DNA from: Brevibacterium album DSM 18261
Lineage (GTDB): Bacteria > Actinomycetota > Actinomycetes > Actinomycetales > Brevibacteriaceae
DNA length: 64,000 nt
Reading direction: 5' to 3'
NCBI RefSeq assembly: GCF_000426445.1
Contig: NZ_AUFJ01000013.1
Span: 62,001 to 126,000, forward strand
Made by a program: the position numbers and the translations under genes. Numbering within the stretch: position 1 is the first letter of the stretch; each line of letters opens with the position of its first letter. A model generated the notes under the pieces. The model did no database searches and was not told the DNA's origin. It worked only from the letters and a program-made list of their open reading frames with translations. Of this stretch, positions 1 through 6,360 are shown piece after piece.

Positions 1-925
1 ATGCATTCAGATCTGTGACTGCGTCGCTGAGCGGGAGGGTGACGCTGCTGCCTGCTGCGGCCTGAGCGAAGTCGCTGTCCCAGTGGCTGAGCGCTGTGAC
101 GGTCGGCGGCCATTTCCTCGCCGTTCGACCGAGCTCGGAGGCTTCTGCGGCTCGGGCTTCGAAGACTGCCATGGATGCATCTCGCACCTCGGGGAGTGCT
201 GGGCTCCCGGTGGTGGCGATGAGGTCGCGCAGCAGGAGCAGATCGATGACGTCCCGAGCGCGGTCGTTGACCGCATATGGAGGAGTGTGAGGGTCGGAGA
301 CTGCATGGAGCTTCTGCGCGATCTGATACCGCAAGGTGATCCCCGTGAGGACGTCGGGGTCGGGCAGCCCGAACCCGCTGAGCGGTGGTGGCTCGATGCT
401 CTCGTGCTCCTCTCCTATTCCCGCCTCATCGGGTGAGACCTCGAACTGGACTCGCCGCCAAGTCACTCCGCGGATCTCGAGGAGGATGTCGAACCTGCGA
501 GGTGTGGTGGTTCTGGAGGGCACGGCAATATCCTCGACTTCGCCGCGACGCAGTGTCAGAGGACCCCACGGCTCGTCCAGCACGTCCTCGAGCTTTCGCA
601 GGAAATTGTCCATGTCACCGCGGATCACGCCGTCGACATCCTTCGTGGCGCGAGCAGTTGCATTGAGGCGGTGCTGGAGCAGGGTTCCGCCTTTGAGGAG
701 GAACAGCTGGCGCCCGTCTGCGTCGAGGGCGCGTTGGACTGCCGCGGTTGCCACTGATGGTGCGACCAGCCAGCCGAGGCGCCCTCCCCGCGCCTCGTCG
801 CCGAGCAGGCCCTCGGCTTGAACGATCCAGGTGTTGAGGACTCGAGCTGAAGCCGGGCGCTTCGATTTCGGCTTCAAGCTCTTCAGCAGTGATGCCAGTC
901 TGGAGCGGGAGGGTTCACTGCTCAT
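1..925 (-). CDS. abiEii: AbiEii/AbiGii-type nucleotidyltransferase toxin (3' end cut by window)
   Basis: Reading the minus strand from the ATG at 925-923 gives 308 residues without a stop, running off the left edge. The segment FLLKGGTLLQHRL followed by RATKDVDGVI is the hallmark of the DUF1814/AbiEii nucleotidyltransferase family: a KGG motif, then R-T-D-D-type metal and nucleotide ligands, at about residues 68-95. Family members are the toxin half of type IV toxin-antitoxin systems and cause abortive infection by nucleotidylating tRNA or other targets. The start overlaps the end of the upstream antitoxin gene by 11 bp, so the two are translationally coupled. The C-terminus is missing only because the window ends. 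Confidence 0.9.
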   Translation of the reverse strand, partial: MSSEPSRSRLASLLKSLKPKSKRPASARVLNTWIVQAEGLLGDEARGGRLGWLVAPSVATAAVQRALDADGRQLFLLKGGTLLQHRLNATARATKDVDGVIRGDMDNFLRKLEDVLDEPWGPLTLRRGEVEDIAVPSRTTTPRRFDILLEIRGVTWRRVQFEVSPDEAGIGEEHESIEPPPLSGFGLPDPDVLTGITLRYQIAQKLHAVSDPHTPPYAVNDRARDVIDLLLLRDLIATTGSPALPEVRDASMAVFEARAAEASELGRTARKWPPTVTALSHWDSDFAQAAAGSSVTLPLSDAVTDLNA

Positions 926-1484
926 GGCGGGCCTCCAGGCGCTTGGCGAGCACATTGCTTTCTGTGGTCTTCAGGAGCCCCCGGGCGCGGCCGCGTTCGA
1001 TCGCCTGCCGCAGCAGATGGGTCTGTGTTCCATAGGCAAGGCACTGTGCGATCGCTGTCGCGGGAGTCACGGTCGGGATCTCCTCCCACCAGCCGATCTG
1101 CTGAGGAGCCAAGTCTTCGTGGTGGATGGCGTAGTCCCCGCCGTCTGCGCGACGGAAGCGGCGTCGTCTGCTGACGGTGACATGGATGAGGTTGGGGTTG
1201 ACGTCGCTGATGCTGTAGACGTTGAGCGCAGTCTCGTGCGAAAGGGCCGCCTCCGGCACTCGCGTCCAGAGCACCGCGAGCATGAGCGCGTCGTGCTCTC
1301 CTGCCGGGTACTGCGGGAAGCGATAGACGCCGCGTGCGGCTCGTTCGAGCGTGTTCCGGTGTACGAGCATCTGCACTGCGTGCTTGCCGATGCCCGTTTC
1401 TGCGGCTTGCTGGGCGGTGACGAAGCCGTGCTGGGCAATTGCGATGTCCCACAGCTCGTCACGTGCCAGCGGTTTCGTCATCAT
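915..1484 (-). CDS. abiEi: AbiEi-type antitoxin / transcriptional repressor
   Basis: The 189-residue product opens with a winged helix-turn-helix (about residues 1-60: the stretch HGFVTAQQAAETGIGKHAVQ and then GVYRF), followed by the AbiEi C-terminal domain. AbiEi proteins bind inverted repeats in their own promoter and antagonise AbiEii. I chose the ATG ATG pair at 1484-1479 although the frame stays open to 1556: a TATACT -10 element at 1496-1491 puts the transcript start at the ATG, the helix-turn-helix begins right after it, and the longer frame would read through the operator. The gene overlaps abiEii by 11 bp. Confidence 0.88.
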   Translation of the reverse strand: MMTKPLARDELWDIAIAQHGFVTAQQAAETGIGKHAVQMLVHRNTLERAARGVYRFPQYPAGEHDALMLAVLWTRVPEAALSHETALNVYSISDVNPNLIHVTVSRRRRFRRADGGDYAIHHEDLAPQQIGWWEEIPTVTPATAIAQCLAYGTQTHLLRQAIERGRARGLLKTTESNVLAKRLEARHEQ

Positions 1485-1525
1485 GGCATAAGTATAACGA
1501 TTTCGTGATACTTGTGCCATCATGA
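1478..1525 (-). promoter_or_regulatory. abiE operator/promoter: imperfect 18-bp inverted repeat with leaderless start
   Basis: Arms TCATCATGGCATAAGTAT (1478-1495) and ATACTTGTGCCATCATGA (1508-1525) are inverted repeats with 2 mismatches in 18, separated by 12 bp. On the minus strand the inner arm carries the -10-like TATACT (1496-1491), ending about 7 nt from the first ATG of abiEi, which predicts a leaderless mRNA. The arms cover the -35 to +1 region, where bound AbiEi would block RNA polymerase. This matches the negative autoregulation known for AbiE systems. The -35 element is weak. Confidence 0.7.
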
Positions 1526-1664
1526 CATAGGCTGATCTGTCAGCCGGCCCGCTCATCGCGACCGGCCTGTCCGGGTGGGTGAGGCCTCTGCGGACACGAT
1601 CTGTCCGCAGGCGCCGTTAGCGTGGGAAGCGCTCATCATCACGACGGCGAAGAGGGTGGAGACC

Positions 1665-2204
1665 ATGGGCACCGAGACGAACACGGCAGCTTCCGATCGC
1701 GAGCGCGAGGACCTCATCGCGATGCTCGACCACGCGCGCTTCTACCTGCGCCACACCACGCGTGAGCTCACGGACGAGCAGGCGCGTGCGCACACCACGC
1801 CCAGCGCGTTCTGCCTCGGCGATCTGATCAGGCATGTGACCCAGGTGGAGAGGAGCTGGTGCGATTTCCTGCTGCATGGCAGGGACGTCCGCGAGAAGGA
1901 GTTCATCGACTGGACGGAGGAGGACTACGCGGAGCACGACAGGGCGTTCCGGATGGGCGCCGATGAGCACCTGGGCGATCTCCTCGACGAGTACGCGCAG
2001 GTGGCCGAGCGGACGAACGCCGCGATCCGCACGGTGCCCTCGCTCGACGCCCTCCGCGAGCTGCCGAGGTCGCCGTGGAGCGACGAGGAGGCGTGGTCTG
2101 TCCGCCGTGCGGTCCTGCACATCGCGGCGGAGACCGCGCAGCATGCCGGTCATGCCGACATCATCCGGGAGGCGCTGGACGGCGTGCGGTCCATGGCGGC
2201 GTGA
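1665..2204 (+). CDS. DinB-family (DUF664-like) protein
   Basis: This 179-residue protein has the DinB four-helix-bundle pattern: an N-terminal helix (LDHARFYLRHTTRELTDEQA), LGDLIRHVTQVERSW near residue 55, and a C-terminal HIAAETAQHAGHADIIREAL helix. The three spaced His positions (LIRHV, VLHIAAE, QHAGH) match the metal-binding triad of the family. Actinobacterial members include mycothiol-dependent transferases; the actual substrate is unknown. The ATG at 1665 lies behind a purine-rich AGAGGGTGGAGA stretch. The frame is open to 1575, but the extension shows no family similarity. A second DinB-like gene lies at 10069-10581. Confidence 0.8.
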   Translation: MGTETNTAASDREREDLIAMLDHARFYLRHTTRELTDEQARAHTTPSAFCLGDLIRHVTQVERSWCDFLLHGRDVREKEFIDWTEEDYAEHDRAFRMGADEHLGDLLDEYAQVAERTNAAIRTVPSLDALRELPRSPWSDEEAWSVRRAVLHIAAETAQHAGHADIIREALDGVRSMAA

Positions 2205-2264
2205 GGGTTCGGCCCCCTTGCGTGCCCAGGTGCACTCCTGTGCGTGGGAGCGGTCCTCGGCTGT

Positions 2265-2801
2265 TCAGTCCGCACCGTCCGATGCGGGCCCGGTGCCCTC
2301 CTGTGCAGCGGCCCATTCCGCCACCCGGCGGGCGCTCTCCTCCTCGGAGAGGTCCTCCACCCGGCTCATGACGGACCAGCGGATGCCGAAGGGATCGCGG
2401 ATCGAGGCGAAGCGGTCTCCTGAGACGAAGTCGCTCACGGGTTCGCGGATCGTCGCCCCCGCCGCCACAGCGCGCTCGACCACGGCGTCCACATCCGCGC
2501 AGTAGTAGCCCAGGGAGCAGCAGTCCGCATCTCCTTCGGGCGGCGGCACCAGTCCGAAGGCGGGATTGGGCTCGCCCAGCTGCAGGTGGCCGCTGCCCAT
2601 GTCGAGATCCGCATGGACCACCACCCCGCCCATCTCCGTGACATCGACGACGCGTGCCCCGAACACCTCCCGGTAGAACTCGACGGCCTCGCTCGCCCGG
2701 GGCACGGCGAGGAACGGGGTGAGGCTCGTGGAGCCATGGGGGATTCCGTCTGTCGTGTGTGCGCCGGTCGCACCTCTGCGCGGCGTGCTTGAATCGTTCA
2801 T
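2265..2801 (-). CDS. VOC-family (PhnB/glyoxalase-like) protein
   Basis: The 178-residue protein starts its fold with LTPFLAVPRASEAVEFYREVFGARVV (about residues 27-52) and has the second-half signature DPFGIRWSVM near residue 140, typical of the PhnB-like subgroup of the vicinal-oxygen-chelate superfamily. Members bind small ligands, confer resistance, or act as epimerases or glyoxalases; nothing here identifies the substrate. The gene is divergent from the AraC regulator at 2962, across about 160 bp. A regulator/VOC pair is a common arrangement in actinobacteria. Confidence 0.8.
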   Translation of the reverse strand: MNDSSTPRRGATGAHTTDGIPHGSTSLTPFLAVPRASEAVEFYREVFGARVVDVTEMGGVVVHADLDMGSGHLQLGEPNPAFGLVPPPEGDADCCSLGYYCADVDAVVERAVAAGATIREPVSDFVSGDRFASIRDPFGIRWSVMSRVEDLSEEESARRVAEWAAAQEGTGPASDGAD

Positions 2802-2961
2802 GCACCGAGAGTACGGCGGCGCCGAACCGGCGGGCTTGGATATTCGCGACGGATTCCTCTCGCCTTCCAGGCAGGGAATCGGCGATGAGGGGACAGCGCG
2901 GAGCCGGAGGTGCGCTGGGCAGCGGCGCCGAGCGAGGCGCGGAGAGCCGGAGGCAGGAGAG

Positions 2962-3912
2962 ATGGCGGACGGATCAGAGCGCAGGACCGCGGCGAGCGGT
3001 TTCGACGCGCGCGGAATCCTCTATCCGGCCCGTCTGCCCACCTTCGTCCGTCTGCCCGCACCGGAGAGCCTTACCGGCCTCGTGTGCTGGTTCTGGATTC
3101 CGGAGTGGGACCTGGCGCCGGGCCGCGTCTCGCGGCAGAGCGTGCTCCCCTTCCCGGCCTCGAACCTGGTGGTCGAGTGCGTGCGCGAACACCGCGCTTC
3201 TGTCAGCCTCTCCGTCGCCCTCAACGGCCCCGCCACCCGCGTGTCCCATCGGGACCTCAGGAGCTCCGGATGGGCGGTGGGTGCGCTGCTCCGACCCGCG
3301 GCGGTCGCCGCGCTGGGCATCGATCCCACGGCGATCCGGGATGCGGAGGTGCGGCTCTGGGGGAGCGGAAGGGGCACTGCGTCGGCCTCGGCGGCATCGG
3401 AGTGTGCGCAGGCGGCCGAGGTCGAGGTCGTGCCGGCGGCGAGACTGCGCGCGGAAACCCTCGGACGCACCGTCGCGGAGGCGATGGCGGCGGGAGAGGA
3501 CGCGCATGACACTGCCGCCGCCTCGGCCCACCGCGCCGCCGCCGAGGCGTTCGCGAGCTGGTTCGCCGCGCACATTCCGGCACCGGACGAAGGAGGTCGG
3601 CTCGCCAATGAGATGGAGGACCTCATCGCCGGGGACCGGAGCATCGTGCACATCGAGCAGGCGGCCGAGCGACTGGGCATCTCCGTGCGCGGAGTGCAGC
3701 GGCTGGCCCGGAGGTACGTGGGCGTGCCGCCGCTCGCGATCATCCGCCGGTACCGCCTGCAGGAGGCGGCCCAGCGGCTGCGGGAGGATCCGGACGTGAC
3801 GATCGCGCAGGTCGCGGCGGACCTCGGCTATGCCGACCATGCGCATCTCACGCGGGACTTCCGGGCGGTCCTGGACCTCACTCCTGCGGGATACCGGCGG
3901 GGCCGAGTCTGA
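2962..3912 (+). CDS. AraC-family transcriptional regulator
   Basis: The 316-residue product has an N-terminal effector-like region (LVCWFWIPEWDL near residue 40, resembling the DUF6597 N-domain of AraC regulators) and a C-terminal AraC double HTH at about residues 225-312 (IEQAAERLGISVRGVQRLAR; VAADLGYADHAHLTRDFRAV; then the LTPAGYRR ending). I chose the ATG at 2962 because AGGCAGGAGAG sits just upstream; the frame itself is open to 2719. An Ala-rich linker (about residues 130-200) joins the domains. It probably controls the divergent VOC gene and perhaps the downstream AHSA1-type gene. Confidence 0.82.
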   Translation: MADGSERRTAASGFDARGILYPARLPTFVRLPAPESLTGLVCWFWIPEWDLAPGRVSRQSVLPFPASNLVVECVREHRASVSLSVALNGPATRVSHRDLRSSGWAVGALLRPAAVAALGIDPTAIRDAEVRLWGSGRGTASASAASECAQAAEVEVVPAARLRAETLGRTVAEAMAAGEDAHDTAAASAHRAAAEAFASWFAAHIPAPDEGGRLANEMEDLIAGDRSIVHIEQAAERLGISVRGVQRLARRYVGVPPLAIIRRYRLQEAAQRLREDPDVTIAQVAADLGYADHAHLTRDFRAVLDLTPAGYRRGRV

Positions 3913-4007
3913 CTGCGGACCCGCACTTGCCGTTCAGTGAGGGCGCGTGCGATGCGCGTATCGTCGGTGGTGCATCCGGACGGATGGCGCGAAGAGGGGA
4001 GACGGGC

Positions 4008-4637
4008 ATGGAAGCGGAGCTGGACCTGCAGGCGGAGGCGGGCGCGGTCGTGCGCACGGTGGTCCTGGGCGAGGGGACGCACACGGTCGAGGTGAGCCGG
4101 GTCTTCCCGGCGGACCGTGACGAGGTGTGGGAGGCGTGCACCCGCCCTGAGAGGCTGCGGCAGTGGTTCGACACCGCAGACGGCGAGCTGCGCCCGGGCG
4201 GCCGATACGCCCTCGCGGACAGCGGGACCGTCGGCACGATCGAGGTGTGTGAACGCCCCTCCCGGCTCCGGCTCACCTGGGAGTACGAGGACGATGCGAG
4301 CACGGTGGAGATCGTGCTGGCTGCCACCGGGGAAGGGCGGACCTCACTTGCACTCCGGCACATCGTCACAGCGAATGCGCACTGGGACGAGTTCGGCCCC
4401 GCGGCGACGGGCATCGGCTGGGAGGGGGCGCTGCTGGCGCTGGCCCTCCACCTCGATGGGGACTCCCGTTCCGCTCCGGATGCCATGACGGAGCTGTTCG
4501 CCTCTCCTCCGGGGCTCGAGTACATCTCGCGAGCGGCAGAGGGGTGGGGAGAGGCGCACAGCGCCGCGGGCGCAGAGCCCGCTGCCGCCGAGGCCGCCTC
4601 CCGGAAGACCGCTGCCTTCTACCGCGGCGAGGGGTAG
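4008..4637 (+). CDS. SRPBCC/AHSA1-domain protein
   Basis: This 209-residue protein has the AHSA1-like START-fold signature: VSRVFPADRDEVWEACTRPE, then LRQWFDTADGELRPGGRY (residues about 28-65), and IGWEGALLALALHL near residue 145. Such proteins bind hydrophobic ligands; in actinobacteria they are often paired with ArsR or AraC regulators. The ATG at 4008 follows a GAAGAGGGGAGA ribosome-binding region, and an earlier in-frame ATG at 3984 is possible. It lies 95 bp after the AraC gene on the same strand and may be its target. No enzymatic role can be assigned. Confidence 0.78.
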   Translation: MEAELDLQAEAGAVVRTVVLGEGTHTVEVSRVFPADRDEVWEACTRPERLRQWFDTADGELRPGGRYALADSGTVGTIEVCERPSRLRLTWEYEDDASTVEIVLAATGEGRTSLALRHIVTANAHWDEFGPAATGIGWEGALLALALHLDGDSRSAPDAMTELFASPPGLEYISRAAEGWGEAHSAAGAEPAAAEAASRKTAAFYRGEG

Positions 4638-4659
4638 GGCGAGGGCGGCGCCGCTCCGC

Positions 4660-5082
4660 TCACCCGTGAGCCCCGAGCAGGCTCTGCCTGCGCTCCCAGG
4701 CGGCGAGGGCTTCGTCCTGGGCGGCGCGATGGCGTTCCAGGATCCCGTCGATCTCCGAGCGATGGTCGGCCCAGTAGCCGAGGGCCGCCTCGACCGCCTC
4801 CTGGCTGAGCTCGAGAGTCGCGGCCACGTTCGCGGAGGTGCGATCCTCGTGGTCCAGCCATGACTGTGCGACCGCCCACACCTCCGGGCCGTCGGCGAGG
4901 GCGGCCCGGCGCTCTCCGGTCTCCGCAGTCCTGAACCTTATGCTGACGTGCTCCTGCATCGCCAGCCACTCGTACACCGCAGTGCTGATGACTGCGGACT
5001 TGGTGTGCCCGGTCCGCCGGATGTGGCGGGCAAGGGCCTCCTCGATCGATTCTGCGAAGCGGACATTCGTGGGAGTCGCCAT
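4660..5082 (-). CDS. Ribbon-helix-helix antitoxin-like protein with DUF433-like C-terminal half
   Basis: The 140-residue product starts with a ribbon-helix-helix-like segment (NVRFAESIEEALARHIRRTG then KSAVISTAVYEWLAMQE). The C-terminal half (ALADGPEVWAVAQSWLDHE, then SQEAVEAALGYWADHRSEID) resembles the small DUF433-type helical domain common in antitoxins. No toxin gene is adjacent: the downstream neighbour is the convergent AHSA1 gene. A set of overlapping palindromes covers the promoter and the start codon, so self-repression is likely. It could be an orphan antitoxin or a stand-alone regulator. Confidence 0.65.
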   Translation of the reverse strand: MATPTNVRFAESIEEALARHIRRTGHTKSAVISTAVYEWLAMQEHVSIRFRTAETGERRAALADGPEVWAVAQSWLDHEDRTSANVAATLELSQEAVEAALGYWADHRSEIDGILERHRAAQDEALAAWERRQSLLGAHG

Positions 5083-5112
5083 GCGCTACAGTGTAGTGCG
5101 CTGTAGCGCACT
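5082..5112 (-). promoter_or_regulatory. Overlapping palindromic operator at the RHH gene start, leaderless promoter
   Basis: A perfect inverted repeat, TGCGCTACAG (5082-5091) and CTGTAGCGCA (5101-5110), is interleaved with a second one, AGTGCG...CGCACT (5095-5112). On the minus strand TACACT (5095-5090) makes a good -10 element about 7 nt from the ATG at 5082, again predicting a leaderless mRNA, with TTCCAC at 5118-5113 as a weak -35. Interleaved palindromes over the start are what ribbon-helix-helix autorepressors normally bind. Confidence 0.6.
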
Positions 5113-5158
5113 GTGGAAGGGCCGCCTCGACCGCCTCTGCGGCGGAGGGACCGGGTGC

Positions 5159-5581
5159 TCAGCGCGCCTCGGCGACGCGGATGAGCGAGCCTGCGGGATC
5201 GCGGAGGGCGCAGTCGCGAGCGCCCCACTCCTGCTCCATGGGCTCCTGGACGATATCGGCTCCTGCCGCCTCGACCCGTTCGAAGAAGCCGTCGAGATCG
5301 TCCGTCTGCAGCTGGATCCCGGCATAGCTGCCCTTCGCGATGAGCTGGAGGATGGTCTGCCTCTCCTCGTCCGTGAGGGTCGGGTCGGTCGCCGGGGGTT
5401 CGAGCACGAGGTGGGCGAAGGGCGCATCGGGATCCACACCGGCGGGCTTCAGCGTGATCCAGCGCATATCCCCGTAGCTCACGTCGTTGGCGACCTCGAA
5501 GCCGAGGACGTCACGGTAGAAGGCGAGCGAGGCCTCGGGATCCGTGTGGGGGAGGAAAGCGGTCTGGACGTGCAGGCTCAT
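5159..5581 (-). CDS. VOC-family (glyoxalase/bleomycin-resistance-like) protein
   Basis: This 140-residue VOC protein has both paired motifs: LPHTDPEASLAFYRDVLGFE at the N-terminus and the second module, IQLQTDDLDGFFERVEAAGA, ending in CALRDPAGSLIRV. Its ligand is not evident. It lies 48 bp downstream of the small AraC regulator gene on the same strand and probably forms a two-gene operon with it. This is the second AraC/VOC pair within 4 kb. Confidence 0.82.
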   Translation of the reverse strand: MSLHVQTAFLPHTDPEASLAFYRDVLGFEVANDVSYGDMRWITLKPAGVDPDAPFAHLVLEPPATDPTLTDEERQTILQLIAKGSYAGIQLQTDDLDGFFERVEAAGADIVQEPMEQEWGARDCALRDPAGSLIRVAEAR

Positions 5582-5629
5582 GGTTCTGGTTTCCTTTCGG
5601 TGAGTGGTGGTGTGACTGCGAACTGCGGG

Positions 5630-6067
5630 TCAGGGCTGCGCCGGTCCTGCCCGCGCCGGTCTGATCCGGACGGGTCGTGTGGCCTGCTGGACCAGGCAGG
5701 AGGGCGCCCCCGCCGTGGCATTGCGTTCGCTCTGCCGGTAGGCGCTGGGCGGCACGCCCACCAGCTCGGTGAACCGCGTGCTGAACGTGCCCGGCGAATT
5801 GAATCCCACTGCGAAGCAGACCTCCGTGACGCTCATATCGCCCCTGCGCAGGAGCGTCATCGCGCGCTCGATCCTCCTCGTCATGAGGTATGCATAGGGC
5901 GATTCCCCGTAGGCCTGGCGGAAGCGGCGGCTGAGATGTCCGGCGGACATGTGGACGCCTCGGGCGAGGGCCTCGACGTCCAGCGGCGAGGCGTACTCGC
6001 GGTCGATCCGGTCGCGCACCCGCCGCAGCAGTGCGAGCTCTGCGAGCAGGTCCTCGGGTGTGCGCAT
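5630..6067 (-). CDS. Small AraC-family regulator (DNA-binding domain only)
   Basis: The 145-residue protein is essentially a stand-alone AraC/XylS DNA-binding domain. The first HTH is LDVEALARGVHMSAGHLSRR, the second is MSVTEVCFAVGFNSPGTFST, followed by GVPPSAYR. A 30-residue tail rich in Arg, Pro and Ala follows. There is no effector-binding domain, unlike the AraC protein at 2962, so it may respond through abundance or a small ligand. I chose the ATG at 6067 because the HTH follows shortly; the open extension to 6406 has no recognisable features. It lies upstream of and co-oriented with the VOC gene. Confidence 0.82.
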   Translation of the reverse strand: MRTPEDLLAELALLRRVRDRIDREYASPLDVEALARGVHMSAGHLSRRFRQAYGESPYAYLMTRRIERAMTLLRRGDMSVTEVCFAVGFNSPGTFSTRFTELVGVPPSAYRQSERNATAGAPSCLVQQATRPVRIRPARAGPAQP

Positions 6068-6360
6068 GCGCCCACAGTACGCAGGCCCTCTGCGTGCGGC
6101 TTCTCGATTCCTGATCGATGGGGGGGCGAGGCTGGCGCATCCCGCTCCTACTGCGCCGGTTGCACCGCGCCCGCCGGACCTGCCTCGCCCGCTCTGCGCA
6201 AGTTCACCGTCCTGGCAGACGCCTTGGAGAGTGTGGGTGTGGAAACGGTCGAGGACACCGACGCGCCAGGCGGATTGGACTGAACTATCGCAGCGTCTGC
6301 GACGATTGGCGCGACTGCCGGCCCATGAGCGATGTCCGCCCCGTCTGATTGACTGGTGCC

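Noticed and set aside
1485..1556. Longer AbiEi start at 1556
   Set aside because: The extra 24 residues would be translated through the operator/promoter dyad and show no family similarity.
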